DNA of 64,000 bases from Acidobacteriota bacterium (lineage in GTDB: Bacteria > Acidobacteriota > Thermoanaerobaculia > UBA5066), in NCBI GenBank assembly GCA_029781975.1, contig JAKOVQ010000046.1, forward strand, positions 62,001 through 126,000, written 5' to 3'. This document shows, piece by piece, positions 8,666 through 22,605 of the stretch. Under the pieces are notes generated by a model. That model was not told the origin of the DNA, made no database searches, and saw only the letters and a list, made by a program, of their open reading frames with translations. Each line of letters begins with the position of its first letter. Positions within the stretch are counted from its first letter, which is position 1. The translations under genes were made by a program, and so were the position numbers.

Positions 8666-10138
8666 GTGGGCGAGCTCCTCGCCCGGACCGGCGTCGCGGC
8701 GCTGACGTGGCGCGAGGGCGTCATGATCGGCGTCGCGCTCCTCCTCCTGTGGCTGGCCATCGGCAAGAAGTTCGAGCCGCTCCTCCTCGTCCCGATCGGC
8801 TTCGGGGCCCTCATCACCAACCTGCCGCTGAACGGCCTGATGCTCCCGCCTCACGGCGAGGAGATCGGCGGGCTCTTCCACTACCTCTCGCAGGGGGTGA
8901 AGCTCGAGATCTTCCCGCCGCTCGTCTTCCTCGGGCTCGGGGCCCTCACCGACTTCGGGCCCCTCCTCGCCAACCCGAAGACGTTCCTCCTCGGGGGCGC
9001 GGCGCAGCTCGGCGTCTTCGGGACCTTCCTCGCCGCCGGGTGGCTCGGCTTCACGCCGCGCGAGGCCGCCTCCATCGGGATCATCGGCGGCGCGGACGGC
9101 CCGACCTCGATCTACCTCACGATCAAGCTCGCCCCGCACCTCCTCGGCGCCGTGGCCGTCTCCGCGTACTCGTACATGGCGCTCGTGCCCCTCATCCAGC
9201 CGCCGATCATGCGGGCCCTGACGACGCGGGAGGAGCGGCGGATCCGGATGGCGGCGGACTTCGACGTCCCCCGCTGGCTCCGGATCTCCTTCCCGATCGT
9301 CACCACCGTCGTCTGCGCGCTCCTCGTCCCGGCGGCCACGGCGCTCGTCGGCCTCCTGATGTTCGGGAACCTCCTGCGCGAGTGCGGCGTGACGGAGCGG
9401 CTCAACCGGTCGGCGCAGAACGAGCTGATCAACCTCGTCACGATCGTCCTCGGCCTCTCGGTCGGCGTGACGATGGACGGCGACACCTTCCTCCACGTCG
9501 CCACGCTGAAGATCCTCCTCCTCGGCTGCGTCGCCTTCGCCATCGCGACGGCGGGGGGAGTCCTCCTCGGGAAGGTGATGGCACGACTCCCCGGCTCGCC
9601 GATCAACCCGCTGATCGGTGCGGCGGGCGTCTCGGCGGTCCCGATGGCCGCGCGCGTCGCCCACCAGGTGGGGCAGGAGGAGGACCCGGACAACTACCTC
9701 CTGATGCACGCCATGGGGCCGAACGTGGCCGGCGTCATCGGGACGGCGGTGGCCGCGGGGAGCCTCCTCGCCCTCCTGAGGTTGCGGCGTCGGCGGGCGA
9801 GGCGGGGACGGACGCTCCGTCCTCGCCTCGCCGCCCGGTCCCGGGTCACCGCCAGCGGCCGCCGACCCAGGTCCAGCCGTGGCGGGTGTGGCTCCAGCGG
9901 CCCTCGACCCAGACCGCGTGCGGACGCGGGGGGACCCGCCAGCCGCCCGCGACCCAGACGTGCGCGTGGCCGTTCCAGTGCCAGTAGCCGCCGACCCAGA
10001 CGTGGCGCGGGGACGGGGGGGCGCCGCGCACCTCCACCCGGACGGCTGGGGGGGGCACCTTCACGTAGACGCGGGCGGCCGCGGCTGGCGGGGCGGCGAG
10101 GGCCAGGGAGAAGAGCGCTCCGGCGAGCGCGAGCCTGA
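8666..10138 (+). CDS. mmdB: Na+-pumping beta subunit of methylmalonyl-CoA decarboxylase (OadB family), with suspect 3' extension
   Basis: The membrane pump of the complex: it decarboxylates carboxybiotin and exports Na+. Residues 1-371 are the whole OadB family protein, including GIIGGADGPTSIYL (about 135-148), which holds the conserved Asp, and the terminal HAMGPNVAGVIGTAVAAG. The start is GTG at 8666. The frame stays open for 119 more Arg/Pro/Gly-rich residues unlike any OadB, and this tail runs antisense to the next gene. A TGA in the +1 frame sits at 9777-9779, exactly where the family normally ends, and a strong hairpin follows at 9796-9832. The true end is therefore probably near 9779, with a base-level frame error or a recent frameshift at the very end. 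Confidence 0.85.
   Translation: MGELLARTGVAALTWREGVMIGVALLLLWLAIGKKFEPLLLVPIGFGALITNLPLNGLMLPPHGEEIGGLFHYLSQGVKLEIFPPLVFLGLGALTDFGPLLANPKTFLLGGAAQLGVFGTFLAAGWLGFTPREAASIGIIGGADGPTSIYLTIKLAPHLLGAVAVSAYSYMALVPLIQPPIMRALTTREERRIRMAADFDVPRWLRISFPIVTTVVCALLVPAATALVGLLMFGNLLRECGVTERLNRSAQNELINLVTIVLGLSVGVTMDGDTFLHVATLKILLLGCVAFAIATAGGVLLGKVMARLPGSPINPLIGAAGVSAVPMAARVAHQVGQEEDPDNYLLMHAMGPNVAGVIGTAVAAGSLLALLRLRRRRARRGRTLRPRLAARSRVTASGRRPRSSRGGCGSSGPRPRPRADAGGPASRPRPRRARGRSSASSRRPRRGAGTGGRRAPPPGRLGGAPSRRRGRPRLAGRRGPGRRALRRARA
9796..9832. terminator. Strong hairpin terminator between convergent genes
   Basis: GGCGAGGCG-G-GGACGG pairs with CCGTCC-T-CGCCTCGCC around an ACGCT loop, a 16-bp stem with a single G-T wobble. 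It lies between the expected end of the OadB-type gene and the stop of the convergent small secreted protein, so it can serve both. No long T-tract is present on either side. Confidence 0.65.
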
Positions 10139-10154
10139 CGGAGTTCCAGTTCAT
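9846..10154 (-). CDS. Small secreted YXWGXW-repeat protein
   Basis: A 102-residue protein with an N-terminal signal peptide (about residues 1-22, ending in an Ala-rich cleavage region) and then a Val/Pro-rich strand followed by three or more Trp repeats of the type HVWVGGYWHWNG, VWVAGGWRVPP and WTWVGGRWR. Such repeats are seen in small cell-envelope proteins of unknown function. I chose the ATG at 10154 because an AGGAGG site lies just upstream and it starts the signal peptide. Between its start and the next gene's end (10155-10400) I see no further gene. Confidence 0.75.
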   Translation of the reverse strand: MNWNSVRLALAGALFSLALAAPPAAAARVYVKVPPPAVRVEVRGAPPSPRHVWVGGYWHWNGHAHVWVAGGWRVPPRPHAVWVEGRWSHTRHGWTWVGGRWR

Positions 10155-10400
10155 CGTCGTCCTCCTCGGACCGTTCCCGGTCCGCCGGGATGGACGGGGG
10201 CCGGGCGCGAGGCGTTGACGGGGGACCGGCGCGGCGGTGAGCCCCGTCACCTCGTGCCGAGGACCATCGCGACGGCCGCCCGGAACGCCGGACGGACCCT
10301 CTTCGCGCCGGCCCGGGGCGCCTCCGGCCCCTCTCCTTCCCCTCCGCGACGACGCTCGTCGACGGCGTCGTGGCGGGGGCGACGCGCGGGGTCCGAGCCG

Positions 10401-12268
10401 TCAGCGGGCCGCCGGGGCGGAGGAGGCTCCCGGGCGCGGCGGACGTCCCCCGACCTCTCTCGGCGGATCGATGCCGAGCGCGCGGGCGACCCGGGGCGCG
10501 ACGTCGAGGAGCGAGACGGTCGCGGGCCTGCTCGGCCCGATCCCCGGGCCCAGCGCGAGGAAGGCCGCGTCCAGGGCGGGGAAAGCGTTCCGGAAGCCGT
10601 GGGCGCCGCGCGCGCGGGGCGGGAAGAGGACCGTCGAGCCGCCGGGGCCGTGCTCGAAGACGAATCCCGGGCGGAGGAGAACGACCAGGTCGCCCGAGCT
10701 CGGGTGATCGAGCCCGATCCGACCGAGCTCCCCTCTCTCGAGGATCGCGTCGACGGGCACGGCGTACTCCGTCGCGAGGCCGGCGAGGTCGGCGCGGAGG
10801 GCCGCGAGAGCCTCGGCCGGAGCGCGCCCGTCGAGGCCGTGGCGGAGGTAGAGGTGCGCGATTCCGCTGGAGGCGCAGACCTGGACGACACGCGGCCCGT
10901 CGCCGCCGGGCGCCTCGCCTCCCCGGGCGATTCGCCAGCCGCGCGCCGCCAGGAACCGATCCAGGTCGACGGCCCGCTCGACGGGGGCCATGCCGTGGTC
11001 GCTCTGGACGAAGAGGAAGTCGGAGGGGCGGAGGGCCTGCCGGACCTGCGCGAGCTCGCGGTCGACCCCCTGGAAGGCGCGGACGATCTGCTCGGGGGCA
11101 GGGGAGGGCAGGGACCCGGCGGCCGCTGCCGGCTGGAGCGCCGGCTCGAAGGCGTGCTCCATCTCGTCGACCGCGGGCTGGTAGTGGATCAGGAGGTCCC
11201 ACCGCTCGACCCGGATCGTCGTCAGCAGGACCCGCGTCAGGTAGTCGGAGAGCCGGGCCGACTGCTCCTCGTAGGCCGCCTCGCTCCGGACGCTCGAGTC
11301 TCCGCGGAGGAAGACCGGGTCGGCCTGGCCGGGCCACGGTCCGACGGCCGCCGAGAGCCGCCTCCGGTAGTCCTCCGGGTAAGCCTTCATGCCGTAGAAC
11401 GCGCCGACGTAGAGGACCAGGCGGTCGAGGCGGGGGTCGAGCGTCGCGACGCGGCACCAGGCCGCGGTCTCTCCGGAGGAGGCGTCGCCGGGGGCATCGA
11501 GGCGGAACCACTCCCCCGCCCGGACCGACGCGACCGGCGGGCCCTCCGGGCCGCCTCCGAGGACCCGGACGACGTCGAACTCGACGGCCCCGTCGTCGGT
11601 GGAGTCGAGGGCCTGGAGCCGGAGAGAGAGCGGGCCGCCGGGGGCGTCGACGCGGAGCCGCGTCTCGCGGGAGGGCGTGTAGGAGCCCGTCACGGGGACC
11701 GAAGGCCCCCAGGCGTCGGCGGAGACGGTCACGACCGTCGAAGGGCGGAGCGGGCTCTCCGGCCACACCATCCCGAACGAGCCTCGTCCGCGGGGGGACG
11801 TCGCGTCGGCTCCCGGGTAGACGAGGACCCCCACGCGCTTGCCCTGCCGGATCGCCGCCTCCCAGAGGGTCTCCGCGCCGATCTCGGTCGTGAAGCCGGT
11901 GACCGTCGTCCCGAACGGGTCGCCGGCCCGATGGAAGACGTTCGAGACGATGCCGGTCCGCGACGGAAGCGCCCCGGTGATCGCCGAGACGTGGGCGACG
12001 GAGGTCAGCGACGGCGTCACGGTGACGGCGCGTCCCGCGACGACCCCGCGCTCGAGGAACTCGTCGAACCCGCCTGCGCGGAGCCTTCCGGCCTCGAGGA
12101 GCTGGCCGAGCCGGACGCCGCCGAGGCCGTCGAACGAGACGAGGACGGCCCTCGGCCCCCCGGGCGGCAGGAGCGCGGGTCCCGTGACGCAGGAGGCGAG
12201 GACGGCGGCAGCCACGAAGCCCAGCGCGCGGCGGCCGGCGCCGGCCGCCGCGCGGGGGTCCGACCGCC

Positions 12269-12272
<4 letters not shown>
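10401..12272 (-). CDS. Alkaline-phosphatase-superfamily phosphodiesterase, predicted lipoprotein
   Basis: A 623-residue metal-dependent phosphatase/phosphodiesterase of the nucleotide pyrophosphatase type. The GTG start at 12272 overlaps the previous stop (GTGA) and gives a short basic N-terminus, hydrophobic stretch and LASC lipobox (about residue 22). Metal and nucleophile motifs are visible: VSFDGLGG, the nucleophile region TPSLTSVAHVSAITG, YQPAVDEMEH, QSDHGM and GAHGFRNAFPALDAAF. The middle part (about 190-310) is an inserted beta-rich domain. It is the last of five tightly overlapping genes behind riboswitch A. Its substrate is unknown; a role in fluoride stress is inferred only from the operon. 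Confidence 0.8.
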
Positions 12273-17730
<5,458 letters not shown>

Positions 17731-17734
<4 letters not shown>

Positions 17735-17820
17735 GGGGGGCCTTCCGGCCGCTGGCCGCGCACGTCCGAGGAGGGAGAAAGCGGATCCGGGCTCGTCGTC
17801 GTCCTTGAGCAGCGGGCCAA
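17731..17820 (-). CDS. Leader ORF of 29 codons between riboswitch A and the GTPase gene
   Basis: A TTG start at 17820 lies 5 nt after the AGGAGG sequence of riboswitch A. The frame (starting MARCSRTTTS and rich in Ser, Pro and Arg) stops at a TGA that overlaps the GTPase GTG. The same TTGGCCCG start follows riboswitch D, where it opens a full GTPase gene. So this is either a coupling peptide that transmits the riboswitch decision to the GTPase, or the true GTPase N-terminus separated by a one-base frame error. No function is assigned to the peptide itself. Confidence 0.45.
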
Positions 17821-17887
17821 GGGAACCTCCTAGCTCGGTCTAGGAGTCATCAGCCCCGAGGGCGGTTCCGGCGAACTCCATCGCCAC
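17821..17887 (-). promoter_or_regulatory. Fluoride riboswitch A (crcB motif)
   Basis: The minus strand shows the aptamer hairpin GGCGATGGAGTTCGCC, the joiner GGAACCGCC, and the 3' strand GGCTGATGACTCCT. The loop GGAGT can pair with ACTCC as the pseudoknot. Directly after it CTCCTAG can instead pair with CTAGGAG, which is the ribosome-binding site of the following TTG. The two pairings share CTCC and exclude each other, so ligand binding should free the ribosome site. No T-tract follows, so control looks translational. It heads the five-gene enolase operon. Confidence 0.93.
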
Positions 17888-17899
17888 GTGCCGCTGGAG

Positions 17900-17905
17900 A
17901 TCCTA
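17900..17905 (-). promoter_or_regulatory. Probable -10 box of fluoride unit A
   Basis: TAGGAT on the minus strand lies about 13 bp before the aptamer's first pair, a natural position for transcription to start at the riboswitch. A CTGACG 19 bp upstream could be a weak -35 box, with longer than ideal spacing. Confidence 0.4.
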
Positions 17906-17985
17906 CCTCACCGCCGGACGGCATCGTCAGCAGCCGCGTGAGGCTCGCAGGGAGCAGGCGGTCCCGGCGACCTCGGGGGATCCCG

Positions 17986-18015
17986 TTGACACCTTCGCGC
18001 GCCGGGAGCCACACT
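17986..18015 (+). promoter_or_regulatory. Promoter of fluoride unit B
   Basis: A perfect -35 box TTGACA (17986-17991) is followed after 18 bp by CACACT, a weak -10. The predicted transcript begins within a few bases of the aptamer of riboswitch B. It is back to back with the unit A promoter. Confidence 0.55.
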
Positions 18016-18023
18016 CCCCGTCG

Positions 18024-18090
18024 AGCGATGGAGTTCGCTCTGACCGCCGGCCGCCGGCTGATGACTCCTACCCGCCCGGACGAAGAGGAG
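18024..18090 (+). promoter_or_regulatory. Fluoride riboswitch B (crcB motif)
   Basis: AGCGATGGAGTTCGCT forms the first hairpin, followed by GACCGCC, a GCCGGC stem, and GCTGATGACTCCTAC. GGAGT in the loop pairs with ACTCC. The ribosome site AGAGGAG, 5 nt before the ATG at 18096, is complementary to CTCCT of the 3' strand, giving the same exclusive choice as in the other four copies. It controls the MutS-like pair. Confidence 0.92.
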
Positions 18091-18095
18091 CCGTC

Positions 18096-19712
18096 ATGCA
18101 CCGAGGCGTCGCCGAGATCCCCGAAGCGCCGTGCGGGGCGTCGCCCGCCGGCGAGGAGCGGGCGGAGGCCCGGGGCGACGCCCGCCTGGTGAGCGTCCTC
18201 TTCCCCGCGGGCCCCGGCCCTCTCCCCGAGGAGGTGCGCCAGGCGCCGGACTCCTTCCGGGACCTGGGCCTCGACCAGGTCGTGGCGGCCGTCACCGCCG
18301 GACGCGACGAGTACGACCTCGCGCCGTTCTTCTTCGCGCCGCTTCCGAGCCTCGACGCCGTGACCTGGCGCCAGGAGGTGATGCAGGAGCTCGACGAGCC
18401 GGCCGCGAGGCGGGCGGTCGGGACGTTCGCCGAGCGGATGCGGACGGTCCGGGGCCACCTCGAGACGGCCCGGAAGAGCTCCTACGACCTCGAGAGGCAG
18501 CGCTGGCACCTGGCGGCCGCCGAGCTCTACGCCGACGCGGCGGAGGGGCTCGAGCGGGAGCTCTCGGCCCTCGACCTCTCCTCCCGCGGCCTCCTGGCCT
18601 TCAGGACGGAGCTCGCGAGCCTCGTCCGCGGCGAGCCGTTCGCGACGCTCGCGGCCGAGTGCCGATCGACGGCGGCCGCGCTCGCCGCCGTCCGCTTCTG
18701 CGTCCTGATCCGCGACGGGACGGTCACCGTGAGCCCCTACGAGGGCCAGGGCGACTTCAGCGTCGCGGTCGCCGAGACGTTCGGCAAGTTCCGCAAGGCG
18801 GACGGGAAGAGCTACCTCCACACGTTCCGGGACGGCTGGGGGATGAACCACGTGGAGGCGCAGATCATGGAGCGGGCGGCCCTCCTCCACCCCGATGCCT
18901 TCGGCGCGCTGGCGCGGTTCTCCTCCGAGCACGCCGCCTTCGTCGACCCGCTCCTCGCCCGGTTCGACCGCGAGGTCCAGTTCTACGCCGCCTGGCTCGA
19001 CTACGCCGACCGCTTCCGCCGGGCGGGGCTTTCCTTCTGCATCCCGCGGGTCTCGTGCGAGAAGGAGGTCTCGGCCCGGGAGGCCTTCGACCTGGCGCTC
19101 GCCGGCCGCCTCGTCCGCGAGGGCCGCCCCGTCGTCTGCAACGACTTCTTCCTGCGCGGCGCCGAGCGGGTGCTCGTCGTCACCGGCCCGAACCAGGGCG
19201 GGAAGACGACCTTCGCCCGGACGTTCGGGCAGCTCCACCACCTCGCGAGCCTCGGCTGTCCCGTCCCGGGCCGCGAGGCGCGGCTGTTCCTGCCGGACGG
19301 GGTCTTCGCCCACTTCGGGCGTGAGGACGACCTCGCGACGCTGCGGGGGACGCTGGAGGACGACCTGACGCGGATCCACGAGATCCTCCGGCGGGCGACC
19401 TCCCGCAGCGTCTTCGTCGTCAACGAGATCTTCTCGTCGACCACGGCCGAGGACGCCCTCTTCCTCGGCCGGGAGGTGCTCGAGCGGATCCTGCGGCTCG
19501 ACGCCCTCGGGGTCTGCGTGACCTTCCTCGACGAGCTGGCGTCGCTGGGCGAGGGGACGGTGAGCATGGTCGCGGGCGTCGACCCGAACGACCCCGCGGC
19601 CCGGACGTTCCGGGTCGAGCGGCGGCCGCCCGACGGGCTCGCCTACGCCCTCGCGATCGCCGAGAAGCACCGGGTCACCCGGCGCTGGCTCGAGGAGAGG
19701 ATCCGGCCGTGA
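18096..19712 (+). CDS. MutS-like ATPase, first of a pair, in fluoride unit B
   Basis: A 538-residue protein with the MutS core and ATPase domains but without the N-terminal mismatch-reading domain. The helical lever region covers about 60-340. The P-loop TGPNQGGKTT (about 363-372) resembles the MutS TGPNMGGKST. The Walker B region reads FVVNEIFSSTT (about 438-448): Asn replaces the usual metal-binding Asp while the Glu is kept. MutS-related genes are known members of fluoride-riboswitch regulons. It overlaps the next gene by 4 bp; the pair may form a heterodimer. A role in DNA repair under fluoride is possible but unproven. Confidence 0.85.
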   Translation: MHRGVAEIPEAPCGASPAGEERAEARGDARLVSVLFPAGPGPLPEEVRQAPDSFRDLGLDQVVAAVTAGRDEYDLAPFFFAPLPSLDAVTWRQEVMQELDEPAARRAVGTFAERMRTVRGHLETARKSSYDLERQRWHLAAAELYADAAEGLERELSALDLSSRGLLAFRTELASLVRGEPFATLAAECRSTAAALAAVRFCVLIRDGTVTVSPYEGQGDFSVAVAETFGKFRKADGKSYLHTFRDGWGMNHVEAQIMERAALLHPDAFGALARFSSEHAAFVDPLLARFDREVQFYAAWLDYADRFRRAGLSFCIPRVSCEKEVSAREAFDLALAGRLVREGRPVVCNDFFLRGAERVLVVTGPNQGGKTTFARTFGQLHHLASLGCPVPGREARLFLPDGVFAHFGREDDLATLRGTLEDDLTRIHEILRRATSRSVFVVNEIFSSTTAEDALFLGREVLERILRLDALGVCVTFLDELASLGEGTVSMVAGVDPNDPAARTFRVERRPPDGLAYALAIAEKHRVTRRWLEERIRP

Positions 19713-21211
19713 GGGCGCTCCTGATGTTCCGCGACCGCGACTTCGACCCGGGCTCGCTCCCGTGGAACGCGGAGGCCCTCGAGCGCGACCTGGCGCTGGC
19801 GCCGCTCCTCGAGGCGATGGCGCGGGGCGACGAGCTCGTCCACGAGGTGGCCCGGACGGCGCTCCTCGACGGCTGCGCGAACGACCGGGAGACGGTCCTC
19901 CACCGGCAGGCGATCGCGCGGGACGCGCTCGCGAGCCCGGAGCTCGTCCGCGGGCTCTACGCGCTGACCGCGGAGGCGCTCGAGAGCAAGCGCGAGCACT
20001 CGTTCGGGGTCTTCGGGAACTTCCCGGCCTCGGTGCTCTACGGGGCGGGCGGGCTGATGAGGGCCTTCGTCGGCTTCCTGCGCCGGCTGCGCGACGCGAC
20101 GCGCGGTCCCGAGGCGGCCGGCGTCGCCTCCCCGGGGCTGAGGACCCTCTTCGCGATGCTCCAGCGCGAGCTGGACGACGCTTACCTCGAGGAGATCGAG
20201 GCGCGCCTCGCCAGCCTGAGGTTCCCCGACGGCACGCTGCTCAGCGCGGTCCCCGGGCCGGGCAACCTCGTGAGGGGCCACGTCCTCCACGACCGGCCGC
20301 GAGACGAGAGGGGCTGGCTGGCGCGGCTCCTCTCCCGGACGCCCCCGGGCCTCTCGTTCCGCCTGGCCGACCGGGACGAGGCGGGGGCGCGGGCCCTCGG
20401 GGAGATCCGGGACCGTGGCATCCACGTCGCCGCCGACACGCTCGCCCGCTCGGCCGACCACGTCGAGGGCTTCTTCCGGGCGCTCCGCACCGAGCTGGCC
20501 TTCTACGTCGGCTGCCTGAACCTCCACGAGGCGCTCTCCGGGCTGGGGCTCCCCACGGCCTTCCCCGACCCCTCCCCGGCGGGCGAGCGCCGGCTCCGCT
20601 TCCGCGTGCTCTTCGACCCCTGCCTCGCCCTCCAGAAGGGGGAACGGATCGTCGCGAACTCGGTGGACGCGGACGGGAGGAGCCTCGTCGTCGTCACGGG
20701 GGCCAACCAGGGGGGGAAGTCCGTCTTCCTGCGAAGCGTCGGCGTGGCCCAGCTGATGATGCAGGCGGGTACGTTCGTCGTCGCGGAGTCCTACGAAGGG
20801 GAGCTCGCCCCGGCCCTCGCCACCCACTACCGGCGCGAGGAGGACGCCGGGCTGAGGAGCGGCAAGCTCGACGAGGAGCTGGCCCGGATGAGCGAGGTCG
20901 CCGACCACCTCGCCCCGGACGCTCTGGTCCTCTTCAGCGAGTCGTTCGCGGCCACCAACGAGCGGGAGGGGTCCGAGATCGCCCGCCAGGTCGTCGCGGC
21001 CCTCCTCGCCCGGCGGGTGAAGGTCTTCTTCGTGACCCACCTCCACGACTTCGCGCGCGGTCTCCACTCGCGGGGCTCCGCCGACGCGCTCTTCCTGCGC
21101 GCCGAGCGGGAGGGGGACGGGACGAGGACGTTCCGGCTGGCCGAGGGGGCGCCGCTGGCGACGAGCCACGGCCGCGACCTCTTCGAGAGGATCTTCGGCG
21201 CGACCGCCTGA
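19709..21211 (+). CDS. MutS-like ATPase, second of a pair, in fluoride unit B
   Basis: A 500-residue relative of the preceding gene, also lacking the mismatch-recognition domain. The P-loop is TGANQGGKSVFL (about 330-341). The Walker B region reads LVLFSESFAATNEREG (about 404-419), with Ser in place of the canonical Asp and the catalytic Glu kept. Helical core about 20-320. It starts with ATG overlapping the previous TGA, so the two proteins are probably made in equal amounts. Both partners depart from the Asp of Walker B, which argues for a shared special mechanism and not decay. Its gene ends unit B; about 64 bp follow before the next promoter. Confidence 0.85.
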   Translation: MRALLMFRDRDFDPGSLPWNAEALERDLALAPLLEAMARGDELVHEVARTALLDGCANDRETVLHRQAIARDALASPELVRGLYALTAEALESKREHSFGVFGNFPASVLYGAGGLMRAFVGFLRRLRDATRGPEAAGVASPGLRTLFAMLQRELDDAYLEEIEARLASLRFPDGTLLSAVPGPGNLVRGHVLHDRPRDERGWLARLLSRTPPGLSFRLADRDEAGARALGEIRDRGIHVAADTLARSADHVEGFFRALRTELAFYVGCLNLHEALSGLGLPTAFPDPSPAGERRLRFRVLFDPCLALQKGERIVANSVDADGRSLVVVTGANQGGKSVFLRSVGVAQLMMQAGTFVVAESYEGELAPALATHYRREEDAGLRSGKLDEELARMSEVADHLAPDALVLFSESFAATNEREGSEIARQVVAALLARRVKVFFVTHLHDFARGLHSRGSADALFLRAEREGDGTRTFRLAEGAPLATSHGRDLFERIFGATA

Positions 21212-21275
21212 ACCCCCGCGGCGCCAGGCGGGAGGGCCACCCGCGTCGGCGCGGCCCCCATGTCTCCCCGCCGGC

Positions 21276-21304
21276 TTGACAGGCGCGCGGGCCCGATCCA
21301 GATT
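21276..21304 (+). promoter_or_regulatory. Promoter of fluoride unit C
   Basis: A perfect -35 box TTGACA is followed after 17 bp by CAGATT, a modest -10. Transcription would begin at about 21311, the first base of the aptamer. Confidence 0.55.
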
Positions 21305-21310
21305 GGAAAA

Positions 21311-21384
21311 GGGCGATGGAGTTCGCCGAAAGCGCTCCAGCCGGAGCTGATGACTCCTACGCGGGATGGAAGTCCCGAAAGGAG
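21311..21384 (+). promoter_or_regulatory. Fluoride riboswitch C (crcB motif)
   Basis: GGGCGATGGAGTTCGCC makes the first hairpin. GAAAGCG, a GCTCC/GGAGC stem and GCTGATGACTCCTAC follow. GGAGT pairs with ACTCC as pseudoknot. The competing stem is CTCCT with AGGAG, helped by an inner CGGGA/TCCCG stem. AAAGGAG is the ribosome site of the ATG at 21391. It controls the cfa-like gene and the HEAT-repeat gene. Confidence 0.93.
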
Positions 21385-21390
21385 CCGCTC

Positions 21391-22605
21391 ATGAGCGCAG
21401 GCGCACTTCACTCGTCGGCTGGTCCCGTGTCCGAAGCCGAAGCCGCCCCGTCCCTCCGCGAGGCTCCCCGCCCGAGCCCGTCCCGCGCGGGACGTCTCGA
21501 GACGTGGGTCGCCACGACCCTCGCCATCGCCGGGGTCGAGCTGGACGGCTCCGCCCCGCACGACATCCGCGTCCGCGACCCGCGCTTCTTCGCGGCGGTC
21601 GCCGGGCGCGGGTCGCTCGGGCTCGGGGAGAGCTACATGGCGGGCTGGTGGGAGTGCCCGCGGATCGACGAGCTGGTCTTCCGGCTCCTGCGCGCGGGCC
21701 TCCACCGGGAAGCGCGGCGCGGCTGGCGCGAGGCGGCCCGGACCTTCGCCGCCTTCGTCCTCGCGCCGGGGCGCAGGAGCCGCGCCTTCGAGATCGGGGA
21801 GCGGCACTACGACCTCGGCAACGACCTCTTCGAGCGGATGCTCGACCGGCGGATGGTCTACAGCTGCGCCTCCTGGCGCGCCGCGAAGACGCTGGACGCC
21901 GCCCAGGAGGCCAAGCTGGACCTCGTCTGCCGCAAGGTCGGGCTCCGGCCGGGGATGAGGGTCCTCGACATCGGGTGCGGCTGGGGCGGCTTCGTGAGGT
22001 TCGCGGCCGAGCGGTACGGCGTCCGCGCGCACGGGATCACGGTCTCCCGGCAGCAGCTGGAGGTCGCGCGCCGCCGCGCCGCCGGCTTCCCCGTGGAGGT
22101 CGAGCTCCTCGACTATCGCGCGCTCGGCGCGGCCACCTACGACGCGATCGTCTCGATCGGGATGTTCGAGCACGTCGGGCCGCGCAACCACGCCACCTTC
22201 CTCGAGGTCGTGAGGCGCTGCCTCGCGCCCGACGGCCTCTTCCTCCTCCACACGATCGGGGGCAGCGAGTCGACGACCACCGCGGATCCCTGGATCGAGC
22301 GCTACGTCTTCCCGAACAGCGTCATCCCCTCGCTCGCGCAGATCACCCGGGCCGCCGAGGGCCGGTTCGTCGTCGAGGACCTCCACTCCTTCGGCGCCGA
22401 CTACGACCGGACGCTCCTGGCGTGGAACGAGAACGTCGAGCGGCGGCGCTCCGAGCTGAAGGACCGCTACGACGAGCGGTTCTTCCGGATGTGGCGGTAC
22501 TACCTCCTCTCGTGCGCCGGCTCCTTCCGCGCCCGCCACAACCACCTCTGGCAGCTCGTCCTCTCGCCGCGCGGCCTCGTCGGCGGCTACGACGCCCCGA
22601 GGTGA
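21391..22605 (+). CDS. cfa: Cyclopropane-fatty-acyl-phospholipid synthase family methyltransferase
   Basis: A 404-residue SAM-dependent enzyme that would methylenate unsaturated membrane lipid chains, giving tighter and less proton-permeable membranes. The N-terminal lipid-contact domain covers about 30-140 (LGESYMAGWWE), then IGERHYDLGNDLFERML, the SAM site VLDIGCGWGGFVRFAAERYG (about 190-209), ITVSRQQLEVA, SIGMFEHVG and the C-terminal FRMWRYYLLSCAGSFRAR. Full family length. The ATG at 21391 is used by riboswitch C; the longer open frame reads through the aptamer. Membrane hardening against HF or acid is the likely sense of fluoride control, which is inference. Confidence 0.9.
   Translation: MSAGALHSSAGPVSEAEAAPSLREAPRPSPSRAGRLETWVATTLAIAGVELDGSAPHDIRVRDPRFFAAVAGRGSLGLGESYMAGWWECPRIDELVFRLLRAGLHREARRGWREAARTFAAFVLAPGRRSRAFEIGERHYDLGNDLFERMLDRRMVYSCASWRAAKTLDAAQEAKLDLVCRKVGLRPGMRVLDIGCGWGGFVRFAAERYGVRAHGITVSRQQLEVARRRAAGFPVEVELLDYRALGAATYDAIVSIGMFEHVGPRNHATFLEVVRRCLAPDGLFLLHTIGGSESTTTADPWIERYVFPNSVIPSLAQITRAAEGRFVVEDLHSFGADYDRTLLAWNENVERRRSELKDRYDERFFRMWRYYLLSCAGSFRARHNHLWQLVLSPRGLVGGYDAPR

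Noticed and set aside
9780-10138. C-terminal Arg-rich extension of the OadB-like protein as a new domain
   Set aside because: It begins exactly where the family ends, passes through a strong terminator hairpin and is antisense to a well-supported secreted-protein gene.
10155-10400. Short open frames between the YXWGXW gene and the fluoride operon end
   Set aside because: They extend over neighbouring genes in shadow frames, lack good ribosome sites and show no recognisable protein features.
17821-17860. Leader hairpins considered as intrinsic terminators
   Set aside because: No T-tract follows any of the five, and the 3' arm of each hairpin is the ribosome-binding sequence of the next start codon.
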